DNA of 64,000 bases. Source: JAKPBU01 sp964425695. GTDB lineage: Bacteria > Pseudomonadota > Gammaproteobacteria > Xanthomonadales > Xanthomonadaceae. Position numbers and translations under genes: made by a program. The stretch spans positions 372,001 through 436,000 of the forward strand of contig CAYRNF010000001.1 of NCBI GenBank assembly GCA_964425695.1, read 5' to 3'. Under the pieces are notes generated by a model. That model saw only the letters and a program-made list of their open reading frames with translations, had not been told where the DNA came from and did no database searches. Below are positions 8,215 to 15,787 of the stretch, piece by piece; position 1 is the stretch's first letter, and each line of letters begins with the position of its first letter.

Positions 8215-8961
8215 TCAGTCGCGCCGCTGTCCGTACCACATCGCCAAGGCCTCGCGGTCGCGGAGCATGCCGCGGCCGCGCAGGGCGAAACGCCACAGCA
8301 GGCTCAAGTGCTCGCGGGCGCCGTAGGTGCGCAGTTTCCGCTCGGAGGTGCGCACCGGCTCCCGCAGGATCACGAAGCGGCCCTGCCGCGCCAGCGCACG
8401 GCTGATGGCCACGTCCTCGCCGGCGTACCAGGTTTCGTCGAAGCCGCCTGCCGCCTCGAACGCGGCGCGCGTGCAGAACACGAAGCAGCCCGGCGCGATG
8501 CCGGTGCGCCGGAACACGTGCTGCGCGAAGGCGGCGAGCAGGCGCTCGTGCGGCGACAGCGCGCCGATGAAGTCCACCGCCGCGCCGCCACCCACCGCGC
8601 CTGCGTGCAGGGCGCGCAGCGCGGCGTCCAGCAGGCGCGCGTCCACCCACGTATCGGCGTCCACGAACACCAGCACGTCGTGCAGGGCCACGCGCGCGCC
8701 GGCGTTGCGCGTGGCGGAGATCTGCCGGTGCATGACGTGCAGCACGCGTGCGCCGTTGGCGCGCGCGATGTCGGCGGTGGCGTCGGTGGACGCGTCGCTG
8801 ACCACCACGATCTCGTAGTCCAGGCGCAGCGCGCCGGCGGCCGCGTGCAGCGCCTGCAACGTGGCGCCGATCAGCCGCGCCTCGTCGTGCGCGGGCACCA
8901 CGAACGAGACCGCGGCCCGGGATCCATCCATGCGTTGCGGTTCGGAAGGCGGCAGGCGCAT
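8215..8961 (-). CDS. Family 2 glycosyltransferase
   Basis: 248 residues; a start at the internal MDGSRAAVSF is also possible. GT-A fold: FVVPAHDEARLIGATL at the N-terminus, EIVVVSDASTDATADIA (nucleotide-sugar binding), then VLVFVDADTWVD with the DxD metal motif, and GCFVFCTRAAFEAAGGFDE with the acceptor-side ED at AGEDVAISRAL. It lacks transmembrane helices, so it should work on the inner face of the membrane. Substrate unknown; the closest style is the short soluble GT2 enzymes of xanthomonads. It lies 13 bp after the SemiSWEET-like gene on the same strand, so the two are probably co-transcribed. Confidence 0.88.
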   Translation of the reverse strand: MRLPPSEPQRMDGSRAAVSFVVPAHDEARLIGATLQALHAAAGALRLDYEIVVVSDASTDATADIARANGARVLHVMHRQISATRNAGARVALHDVLVFVDADTWVDARLLDAALRALHAGAVGGGAAVDFIGALSPHERLLAAFAQHVFRRTGIAPGCFVFCTRAAFEAAGGFDETWYAGEDVAISRALARQGRFVILREPVRTSERKLRTYGAREHLSLLWRFALRGRGMLRDREALAMWYGQRRD

Positions 8962-8974
8962 GGCGTGGGGGCGC

Positions 8975-9265
8975 TCAGTGGTCGGTGCGGTCGCGCGCGC
9001 CGCCGCTGCCGCGCTTGGCGCGCAGGTACACCCACTGCCCGGCGATGGCGGTGAGCAGGATCAGGCTGTTGGTCACGATGAAGACCATGTTCTTCAGCAG
9101 CACGCTGTAGGCGATGAACAGCACCGAGGCGGTGATCTGGCCTGCGAACAGCCAGCCCGACACGCCCTGCGGCTCGTCCGCACGCCACTGGGTGATGGTC
9201 TGGCGCACCAGCGTGGCGATCAGCACCAGCGATGCGGCCCAGCCGATGAGGTCGGGACCTTGCAT
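8975..9265 (-). CDS. SemiSWEET/PQ-loop-like small membrane protein
   Basis: 96 residues with three hydrophobic segments (about 6-20, 40-60 and 66-84), the triple-helix unit of bacterial SemiSWEET sugar transporters, which dimerise to form the pore. The first helix is followed by TITQWRADEPQGVSGWLF, in the position of the conserved PQ turn. The C-terminal tail is charged and cytoplasmic. It precedes the glycosyltransferase in one transcription unit. Transported substrate is unknown. Confidence 0.7.
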   Translation of the reverse strand: MQGPDLIGWAASLVLIATLVRQTITQWRADEPQGVSGWLFAGQITASVLFIAYSVLLKNMVFIVTNSLILLTAIAGQWVYLRAKRGSGGARDRTDH

Positions 9266-9447
9266 GCGCCGACGGTGTCAGGTGGCGGGTGCAGGGGGCG
9301 TCACGGTGTACCTCCGCCACCGGGCTGTCTTCACGACAGACGCGAGGTCGTGCGCTGAGTTCGCAACCGACGCGTTCAGCTTGCCGCACCCTGTAGGCTT
9401 TTCCGGGTGCTAGCATCCGCGCTGGGGAAACTTCTACAAACAGGGGA

Positions 9448-11079
9448 ATGCGAATGGATCGCAGGGCATGGTTTGGCTCGGGCGTAGCGCTGGTCGCGGC
9501 ATTGTCGGCAAGCGCCGCGATACTGAACGCGCGACCCGTACCAGAGAGGTACGAACTGCCGGTAACCGATGCGAAGCTGAGCCCGCGGATCGCCTCGCCG
9601 CAACTGGTGGCGAATCCAGCCGTGCTCAAGCTGGCAGCGCGGACCGGTGTTTCGACCGCCCATTCGTTCGCCGTCAGTTACACCGGCAGCGGCGGCCATC
9701 CCGAGGTGTCGACAAGCGGAGCGGTCTTCGCTGGCCAGCCTGGCGTGGTCGCGCACGGTGGCGGCCGATTCACCATCACGCTGCACACCATCGATGCGCT
9801 CCGTATCGGCCTTTATTCCGGATCCGTGTCCGTACGCATGTGCACAGACATCCCGTGCACCACGCCCATCCCGGGTGCGGCGACGACGATCCAGTATCGC
9901 GTCAACGTCGGCCAGGGGCCCGTGGAGGAGTGGGGTACCTTCCAACGCAATGCCCGTCACAGTGGATACGTACCGGCGACGATCAAGCCCGCTGACATTC
10001 GCTTTGCATGGCGCTGGCGCAAGAGCAATAACGGCGTTCTCACGGGCATCAACGCCGTGGTGACGTCCCCCGGCCGCGTGTACGTCTCCGAGGACTCCTA
10101 CCACCACCAGATCGCTTCGCTTTATGCGCTTTCCGAATCCAATGGGGCGCAAATCTGGAAGCAGGACTTCGTGAACTACCCCGGGCTCAATCCGCCTGCG
10201 GTCGAGAAGGGCCGTGTGTTCGTCGCGACCACCGGGCACAGCCAGACGTTTCTGTGGTCCTTCGACGCGAGCGACGGCACGCCTCGATCGCAGAGCAGTT
10301 TTCCCTCGCAGTGGCCCAGCGTCCTGGCGCCGACCATCGTGGACGGCGTGGCGTACACGAACGGCGGCTACTACGGCGGTGGGATCTACGCGTACGCGGC
10401 GACCGACGGCATGCCGCTGTGGTCGGCGACCAGCGGCGACGATGACATGACCACGCCGGCTGTCGGCGATGGCCGCGTCTATCACTACGACGGCGCGAGG
10501 TTGAGGATCTACGACGCGTTCAACGGCGCCACCCTGCAGACCATCGGAGATCCGAACGTCACGCAGAACGGTGGCTACTCCTATCACGGCGCGCCGATGC
10601 TCGGGTCGCCCGACCATGTCATCGCGTTCAGCGACAGCAGCTCCAGCGGCCGCGCCTCGTCCGAGGTCGAGCATTACGGCAACCGGCGGCTGGTGAACTT
10701 CTCGCCGGCAAGCGGCACCGTTCGCTGGACGACGACCAAGGCGTACAAGACGCACCCGGCCGTGGCCAAGGGCGTGGTGTATGCAGGCGCCAACAACCCG
10801 AAGTCGTTCGATGCCATCGATGAGGCGACCGGTCAGGTGCTGTGGTCCTGGGTGCCGGGTACGGACGAGACCGCATTCCATCGCAATGTGGTGGTGACCG
10901 ACAACCTCGTGTTCGTCAGCACGAACAAGGCGGTGCACGCCATCAGCCTCGCTACCCGCACCCCGGTGTGGTCGTATCCGGTCCCGGGAACCGTGAGCAT
11001 TTCCGGTAACGGCACGCTGTACCTGATTCCCGGCGCACGCGAATCCACCGGCGAGCTGCTGGCGTTCAAGGTGTTCTGA
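9448..11079 (+). CDS. Secreted PQQ-like beta-propeller protein
   Basis: 543 residues with an N-terminal signal sequence (RRAWFGSGVALVAALSASAA); ribosome site CAGGGGA precedes the ATG. Residues ~50-150 look like an Ig-like/BACON beta-sandwich (FAVSYTGSGGHPEVSTSGAV). Residues ~165-540 carry repeated propeller blades of the PQQ type, each with a VYV.E or VFVATT strand, a (L/I)YALS strand and a G..IWK-like turn: SLYALSESNGAQIWK, IYAYAATDGMPLWSAT, FDAIDEATGQVLWSW. There are no PQQ-dependent dehydrogenase residues, so it is structural or binding. Base composition is slightly less GC-rich than its neighbours. Exported to the periplasm or outside; role unknown. Confidence 0.85.
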   Translation: MRMDRRAWFGSGVALVAALSASAAILNARPVPERYELPVTDAKLSPRIASPQLVANPAVLKLAARTGVSTAHSFAVSYTGSGGHPEVSTSGAVFAGQPGVVAHGGGRFTITLHTIDALRIGLYSGSVSVRMCTDIPCTTPIPGAATTIQYRVNVGQGPVEEWGTFQRNARHSGYVPATIKPADIRFAWRWRKSNNGVLTGINAVVTSPGRVYVSEDSYHHQIASLYALSESNGAQIWKQDFVNYPGLNPPAVEKGRVFVATTGHSQTFLWSFDASDGTPRSQSSFPSQWPSVLAPTIVDGVAYTNGGYYGGGIYAYAATDGMPLWSATSGDDDMTTPAVGDGRVYHYDGARLRIYDAFNGATLQTIGDPNVTQNGGYSYHGAPMLGSPDHVIAFSDSSSSGRASSEVEHYGNRRLVNFSPASGTVRWTTTKAYKTHPAVAKGVVYAGANNPKSFDAIDEATGQVLWSWVPGTDETAFHRNVVVTDNLVFVSTNKAVHAISLATRTPVWSYPVPGTVSISGNGTLYLIPGARESTGELLAFKVF

Positions 11080-11126
11080 TCCCGGCAGGTGGGCGGCGCC
11101 GCGGCCACCGGGTCGGACCCGGACGG

Positions 11127-12410
11127 TCAGCTGCCGGAAGCCGTGGCGCCCGCCTTCGCCGCCTGCAGCCGTTCCAGTTCCATCTGGTCGCGCTTTTCCT
11201 GCTGCTTGCGCAGTTCCTCGCGGCGGATCGCCTCGACTTCCTCGGGCGTGGGCGCTTCGTCCAGCGACAGGGTCAGGCCGCCGGCGCTGGCCGGTTCGCC
11301 GCGCTGGCTCTTGAGCTTGATCGACAGCCGCAGTTCGTTGGCGGAATCGGCGTTGCGGATGGCTTCCTCGTAGCCGATCAGGCCGTCGTTGTAGAGTTCG
11401 AACAGCGCCCAGTCGAAGGTGCGCATGCCCAGTTCGCGCGACTTGGCCATGATGCCCTTGAGCTCGTTGAACTCGCCCTTGAAGATCTTCTCGGCGATGG
11501 TGGGCGTGTTGAGCAGGATCTCGATCGCCGCCACGCGGCCCTTGCCGTCCTCCGTGCGCACCAGGCGCTGCGAGACGATCGCGCGCAGGTTGGCCGACAG
11601 GTCCATCAGCAGCTGCGTGCGGCGCTCCTCGGGGAAGAAGTTGATGATGCGTTCGATGGTCTGCGAGGCGCTGTTGGCGTGCAGCGTGCTCAGGCACAGG
11701 TGTCCGGTCTCGGCGAACGCGATGGCGTGCTCCATGGTCTCCGCGTCGCGGATCTCGCCCACCAGGATCACGTCCGGCGCCTGGCGCAGCGTGTTCTTTA
11801 GCGCGTGGTGCCAGCTGTGGGTGTCCACGCCCACCTCGCGGTGCGTGACCAGCGACTTGCGCGATGCGTGCGCGTATTCCACCGGGTCCTCGACGGTGAT
11901 AATGTGCCCGGCCGAGGTGCGGTTGCGGTGGTCGATCATGGCCGCCAGCGAGGTCGACTTGCCCGAGCCGGTGCCGCCCACCACCAGCACCAGGCCGCGC
12001 TTCTCCATGACCACGTCGCGCAGCACCGGCGGCAGGCGCAGCTTGTCGAAGTTGGGGATCTCCGCGGCGATCGTGCGCAGCACCATGCCCACCTGGCCCT
12101 GCTGCACGAACACGTTCACGCGGAAGCGCGACACGCCGGGCACGACGATGGCGAAGTTGCACTCCATCTCGCGCGCGAACTCCGCGCGCTGCTTGTCGTT
12201 CATCAGCGCGTTCGCGTAGCGCGCGGTCTGCGCGCCGGTGAGCGGCGTGTCCTGCAGGGGCGTCATGGCGCCGTGCGACTTCATGCTGGGCGGGAAGTCG
12301 TGGGCGATGAACAGGTCGGAGCCACCCGCCGCGGCCATGGTCCCGAGCAGGGCGTGCATGGTGGCGCGGTCGGCGTCGAGCGTGGCCGTGTCGGCGGGAA
12401 GAGTGGACAT
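11127..12410 (-). CDS. pilU: Type IV pilus retraction ATPase (PilT/PilU family)
   Basis: 427 residues from ATG 12410 (MSTLPADTATL); an earlier start at 12458 is possible but adds atypical sequence. A hexameric motor at the pilus base that powers pilin disassembly. N-terminal PAS-like domain (~1-110), then RecA-like domain with Walker A GGTGSGKSTS, Asp box ITVEDPVEY, Walker B ILVGEIRDAETMEHA, and His box GHLCLSTLHANSA. The tail is a charged coiled coil (about 385-415). The E.RDAET box and long charged C-terminus fit PilU better than PilT. Unlike the usual pilT-pilU pair, no pilT is adjacent, so assignment as pilU and not another PilT paralogue is moderately sure. Confidence 0.85.
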   Translation of the reverse strand: MSTLPADTATLDADRATMHALLGTMAAAGGSDLFIAHDFPPSMKSHGAMTPLQDTPLTGAQTARYANALMNDKQRAEFAREMECNFAIVVPGVSRFRVNVFVQQGQVGMVLRTIAAEIPNFDKLRLPPVLRDVVMEKRGLVLVVGGTGSGKSTSLAAMIDHRNRTSAGHIITVEDPVEYAHASRKSLVTHREVGVDTHSWHHALKNTLRQAPDVILVGEIRDAETMEHAIAFAETGHLCLSTLHANSASQTIERIINFFPEERRTQLLMDLSANLRAIVSQRLVRTEDGKGRVAAIEILLNTPTIAEKIFKGEFNELKGIMAKSRELGMRTFDWALFELYNDGLIGYEEAIRNADSANELRLSIKLKSQRGEPASAGGLTLSLDEAPTPEEVEAIRREELRKQQEKRDQMELERLQAAKAGATASGS

Positions 12411-12545
12411 GCGGGCGCTGACATCCGTGCGGTGTGGCGCCCATCGCACCACCGACATCGTGCGCGCTTCAACCCGGGTTGCGCGAGTTGTGAGCGGCGT
12501 CGCAGCACGGCCGGCAGGCGCGCAACGCAGCGGTGACGCGATGCG

Positions 12546-13001
12546 TCAGTCCTTGCCGGCAGGCGTCCTTTTGCGTGCCGTAGTCTTCGAAGCCGCCATC
12601 TTCGCCGATCCTCGGGCGCGCGGCTTCGTGGTGCCGGGCGGTGCGCGCTTCTTCGCCGTCCGCTTCTTCGCTGCGACCTTCTTCGATGAGATCTTCTTCG
12701 ATGAGATCTTCTTCGATGAGATCTTCTTCGATGAGATCTTCTTCGCCACGCGCTTGTTCGGAGCGCCCGTCTTCGCTGCGCTCCTCTTGGCCGCCTTCTT
12801 TCGAGCCGCGCTTTTTTTCGCCGCGCTCTTGCTTGGCGCGTCCTTCGCCACCGCCATGTTGTCGACCAGGTTGGGATACGGGCGGCCCGCCGAGGCGGCG
12901 CGCGCCTTGGCCCGCTGCTTCTGCGCGGGCGTGAGCGTGGTGCGCGACGCACGCTTCAGCGGGTTGCGCTTCTTCCAGGGCGCCTTCTTCGCGGTGGCCA
13001 T
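12546..13001 (-). CDS. Histone H1-like Lys/Ala-rich protein
   Basis: 151 residues. The N-terminal part (PWKKRNPLKRASRTTLTPAQ, then AGRPYPNLVDNMAVAK) is a short conserved block; the rest is almost entirely Lys, Ala, Ser, Arg and Thr, like eukaryotic H1 tails and bacterial AlgP/Hc1 proteins that bind DNA non-specifically. A KKISS pentapeptide is repeated four times (residues about 88-108), coded by four perfect 15-bp units at 12678-12737. It should coat or compact DNA; whether it is nucleoid-associated or regulatory is not shown. Its ATG lies a few bases past the stop of the next upstream gene, so the two are likely an operon. Confidence 0.8.
   Translation of the reverse strand: MATAKKAPWKKRNPLKRASRTTLTPAQKQRAKARAASAGRPYPNLVDNMAVAKDAPSKSAAKKSAARKKAAKRSAAKTGAPNKRVAKKISSKKISSKKISSKKISSKKVAAKKRTAKKRAPPGTTKPRARGSAKMAASKTTARKRTPAGKD
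12678..12737 (-). repeat. Four perfect 15-bp tandem repeats
   Basis: CTTCTTCGATGAGAT on the plus strand repeated four times without a mismatch, in frame, coding KKISS units in the H1-like protein. Identity between the copies indicates recent expansion, so the copy number probably varies between strains. Confidence 0.95.
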
Positions 13002-13004
13002 GGC

Positions 13005-13355
13005 TCAGGCCTGCGCGTCGATGCGGTCCATGCGCCGCACCAGCGCATCGGCCCAGCGCTTGCCGGGGTCGCCGCCCCACAGCAGCCAGGCGATGTAGCC
13101 CGCCGACGGTTCGCTGCGGCTGGCCCAGCCGGGGGCGTCCTTGTCCACCGCGTGGCGGGCGAAGAACGCGCGCATGCGGCGCACCGTCGCGGGCGACAGC
13201 GTGCGCTGCGCCGACAGGTCGCGGGCGCGCGCCACGCCCACCGCGGTGCCGCCGCGCCGGTGCTGCGCACGCAGGCGCAGGCCGCGTTCTGCCGCAGCGG
13301 CGGCGCCCTTGGGCGGCGTGAAATCCAGGGTGGCGTAACGCCTGGGCGGGGCCAT
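13005..13355 (-). CDS. Conserved protein of a type found near phage genes
   Basis: 116 residues from ATG 13355 (MAPPRRYATLDFTPPKG). Basic N-terminal half with GLRLRAQHRRGGTAVGVARA, then a helix-rich C-terminus (LSPATVRRMRAFFARH, then SAGYIAWLLWGGDPGKRWA). I recall this pattern from phage-associated proteins, without a known activity. Upstream of and nearly touching the H1-like gene. No signal peptide. Cytoplasmic, possibly nucleic-acid binding from its charge. Confidence 0.6.
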   Translation of the reverse strand: MAPPRRYATLDFTPPKGAAAAAERGLRLRAQHRRGGTAVGVARARDLSAQRTLSPATVRRMRAFFARHAVDKDAPGWASRSEPSAGYIAWLLWGGDPGKRWADALVRRMDRIDAQA

Positions 13356-13486
13356 GCCGGTTCCCGTGCGGAGTGCCCGATGCTGCCGCGGCATGCGGAG
13401 GCGCCGCGTGAAGCCGGGTGCCCGTTGTCCGGTGCGCGCGACCTAGAATGCGGGCCCTTCCTCCGCGCCCCTCGCAGGTGGCATCC

Positions 13487-14044
13487 ATGGCGCCCAACGC
13501 CACCATCTACAAGGCCGAACTGCAGGTCACCGACCTGGATCGGCATTACTACGCCAGCCACGACCTGATCCTGGCGCAGCATCCGTCCGAGACACCGGAG
13601 CGCCTGATGGCGCGCTTGCTGGCGTTCGCGCTGCACGCGGACGAACGCCTGGCCTTCGGGCGCGGCCTGAGCGACGAGGACGAGCCGGCGCTGTGGCAGC
13701 GCGACTACGGCGGGGAGATCGAACGCTGGATCGAGCTGGGGCAGCCGGACGAGTCGCGGCTGCGCAAGGCCGCCGGCCGCGCGCGCGACGTGGTGGTGGT
13801 GGGCTACAGCGGCAACGCCAGCGAAGCGTGGTGGAAGAAGCACCAGCCCGCGCTGTCGCGGCTGCGCACGCTCACCGTGATCGACCTGCCGGCCGATGGC
13901 GTGGCCGCCGCCACCACGCTGCTGGCGCGCAGCATGCGCCTGACCGCGATGCTGCAGGACGGCGAGCTGCAGCTGATGGACGCCGAACGCAGCGTCGCGC
14001 TGCGCCCCGTGGTGAGGATGGCGCCCGGTCCCGCGCAGGCGTGA
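13487..14044 (+). CDS. yaeQ: YaeQ family protein
   Basis: 185 residues, usual length for YaeQ. Start MAPNATIYKAELQVTDLDRHYY and the block LARHPSE-like HPSETPERLMARLLAFALHA are typical, followed by ALWQRDYGGEIERWIELGQPDE. The fold resembles a PD-(D/E)XK nuclease: E in GGEIERWIE, then DVVVVGYSGNASEAWW, consistent with a degenerate active site. YaeQ was linked to suppression of rfaH-type defects in enterobacteria; its biochemical role is unclear. It is transcribed away from the H1-like gene cluster and ends before a strong bidirectional terminator. Confidence 0.92.
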   Translation: MAPNATIYKAELQVTDLDRHYYASHDLILAQHPSETPERLMARLLAFALHADERLAFGRGLSDEDEPALWQRDYGGEIERWIELGQPDESRLRKAAGRARDVVVVGYSGNASEAWWKKHQPALSRLRTLTVIDLPADGVAAATTLLARSMRLTAMLQDGELQLMDAERSVALRPVVRMAPGPAQA

Positions 14045-14107
14045 CGTTCGCGCGGCGGGCGTGCTGCGCGCCGGGTTGCGGTTGAACTTGTAGGAAGCAC
14101 CCAAACG

Positions 14108-14136
14108 GGAAAGCCCCGCACTGGGCGGGGCTTTCC
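14108..14136. terminator. Bidirectional terminator hairpin
   Basis: A perfect 12-bp stem (GGAAAGCCCCGC/GCGGGGCTTTCC) with a 5-base loop, between yaeQ (plus) and the RcnB-like gene (minus). It is not followed by a long T run, but AAA/TTT within the stem ends suits both directions. Confidence 0.8.
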
Positions 14137-14173
14137 GGGTGGGCGTCGCCGTGTTGCGGGTGGCCCGCGGGCG

Positions 14174-14548
14174 TCAGCGGCCGAAGATCTGCGAGATCAG
14201 GCCGGTGGCCACCTGCACCAGGTAGTAGGTGTTGTCGTCCCGGTAGGGGCGCACGTACTGGTAGCCGTACGGCGGAGGCGCCAGGTCGTAGGCGCGGTAG
14301 TCATCGATGTAGTAGCGCGAGGTGCGGTACTCCACCGGGATGTACTGGCCGCGTGCCCACTTGCGGTAGGCCTTCTCCTCCGCGCGCATCGCCTTCTCGT
14401 AGCGCTTTTCGGCCTTGCGGCGATCCTTCCAGTATTCCTTCTCGGCCTTGTAGTGGCCCTTGCCGTGGTGCTTGTGGTCGTCGCGCGCGGCGGCGGTGCC
14501 GGTGAAGGCGAAGGCGGCCAGGGCGGTGGCGAGCAGCAGGCGTTTCAT
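14174..14548 (-). CDS. Exported RcnB-like protein
   Basis: 124 residues with a cleaved signal peptide (MKRLLLATALAAFAFTGTAA). The mature part starts with His/Lys-rich ARDDHKHHGKGHYKAEKEY, then repeated KAEKRYEKAMRAEEKAYRKW, and ends with RYYIDDYRAYDLAPPPYGY...VRPYRDDNTYYLVQVATGL, the pattern of RcnB periplasmic proteins (nickel/cobalt homeostasis in E. coli). Metal binding is suggested by the histidines but not shown. Ribosome site GAGGAC precedes the ATG. Confidence 0.75.
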   Translation of the reverse strand: MKRLLLATALAAFAFTGTAAARDDHKHHGKGHYKAEKEYWKDRRKAEKRYEKAMRAEEKAYRKWARGQYIPVEYRTSRYYIDDYRAYDLAPPPYGYQYVRPYRDDNTYYLVQVATGLISQIFGR

Positions 14549-14678
14549 GCGGGCGTCCTCGTCTGTCGGTGGATGGGCACACCGTAGCGGGGGTTGCATG
14601 AACGCGGCTCGTGCCCTGCCTGCCTGGACGGGATCGCATGCAGCGCGGCTTCAGCAACGTGCACGCCGCGTGCGCGGA

Positions 14679-15608
14679 TCAGACGTGTGGAGTGGATTTC
14701 GCCGCGGTCAGCGCCTCGTCGGCGCGCAGGTAGACCTGGGGCAGGGCCTCGCCGGGCGCGTGCGAATCGGCGCTGCCGATGCGCACGTCGTAGCCGCGTG
14801 CGCGCTGGCGCTCGGCTTCCGCCTGCAGGCGCGCCAGCGTGTCTTGGCGGCCGTCCCCATGCAGCACGGCGACGAACTCGGTGCTCCCGGTGACCCGGTT
14901 GAGCACGTCGTGGCCGTCGCGCAGCGTCTGGTGGAAGGCGGCATCCAGCTCCTCGAGCGCGCGCGCGGTGGCGCGCTCGCCGTGGCGCGCCACCAGGCCG
15001 GCGTAGTCCTGCAGTTCCAGCAGCGCGACGGTGAAATCGGTCGCTTCGGTCGCAGCGGCCGCGGCCGCGGGCGCCGCCGCCTGCAGGGCTTCGGCCGCGG
15101 CCTGCGCGTGCTCGCGCCTGCCCGACTCCATCAGCGTCACCGTGAGCCGCGCCAGTGCCGCGAGCGCGTCGCGCTGGCGCGCGTCGAGCGTGCGCGGCGC
15201 GTGGTCCACCACGCAGACCGTGCCCACCGCGGCGCCTTCGGGGGTGACCAGCGGCATCCCGGCGTAGAAGCGCGCCGCGGGATCGCCGTTGACGCTGGGC
15301 AGGTCGGCGAAGCGGGCGTCGCGCGCCAGGTCCGGGATTTCCATCAGCTGGCTCGGTTCGCGGATGGCGTGGTCGCAGACCGCGACCTGCCGCGAGGTCT
15401 GGGTGTCTTCCAGGCCGATGCGTGCCTTGAACCACTGCCGGTCGCGATCGATCAGCGACACCAGCGCGACCGGCGTGTCGCACACCGCCGAGGCCACGCG
15501 CACGATGTCGTCATAGGCATCCTGCGGCAGCGTGTCCAGGATCCGGTACTGGTCCAGCACGCGCTGGCGGACACCTTCGTCGACGGCGGGCGTGGTGGGG
15601 TTCGGCAT
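14679..15608 (-). CDS. GAF domain protein with degenerate GGDEF domain
   Basis: 309 residues. An N-terminal GAF sensor (about 20-150) has TPVALVSLIDRDRQWFKAR, the CDHAIR block, FYAGMPLVTPEG and GTVCVVDH. After an Ala-rich linker, residues 185-300 follow the order of a GGDEF domain, but where the catalytic loop should be it has GSTEF and the metal-binding region is absent. It is therefore predicted inactive as a diguanylate cyclase, and may bind c-di-GMP precursors or act as a sensor. A paralogue lies at 35911-36864. No signal peptide, so cytoplasmic. The GAF ligand is not predictable. Confidence 0.85.
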   Translation of the reverse strand: MPNPTTPAVDEGVRQRVLDQYRILDTLPQDAYDDIVRVASAVCDTPVALVSLIDRDRQWFKARIGLEDTQTSRQVAVCDHAIREPSQLMEIPDLARDARFADLPSVNGDPAARFYAGMPLVTPEGAAVGTVCVVDHAPRTLDARQRDALAALARLTVTLMESGRREHAQAAAEALQAAAPAAAAAATEATDFTVALLELQDYAGLVARHGERATARALEELDAAFHQTLRDGHDVLNRVTGSTEFVAVLHGDGRQDTLARLQAEAERQRARGYDVRIGSADSHAPGEALPQVYLRADEALTAAKSTPHV

Positions 15609-15787
15609 GCAGGATCCTGTGGTGGGCGCGGGCGGGAGTGCCGAGTGCGAGTATCGGGTTACGGATGTTCAGGCGGCATGGATGCGGCGTTGCCCACGCG
15701 TCAACCGGTGCGGACGGACGGCCACTGGCCGGTCGCGGCGCGGCGTACAGTACGCGGGCGCACACGGCGCGAGGGCGGGGGAACGCG

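Noticed and set aside
9376..12444. 1022-codon frame on the minus strand
   Set aside because: Covers the beta-propeller and pilus ATPase genes in another frame; Arg/Gly-rich with no family signature.
12678..12737. CRISPR-like or regulatory direct repeats
   Set aside because: 15-bp units without spacers, in frame in a coding region; a simple coding tandem repeat.
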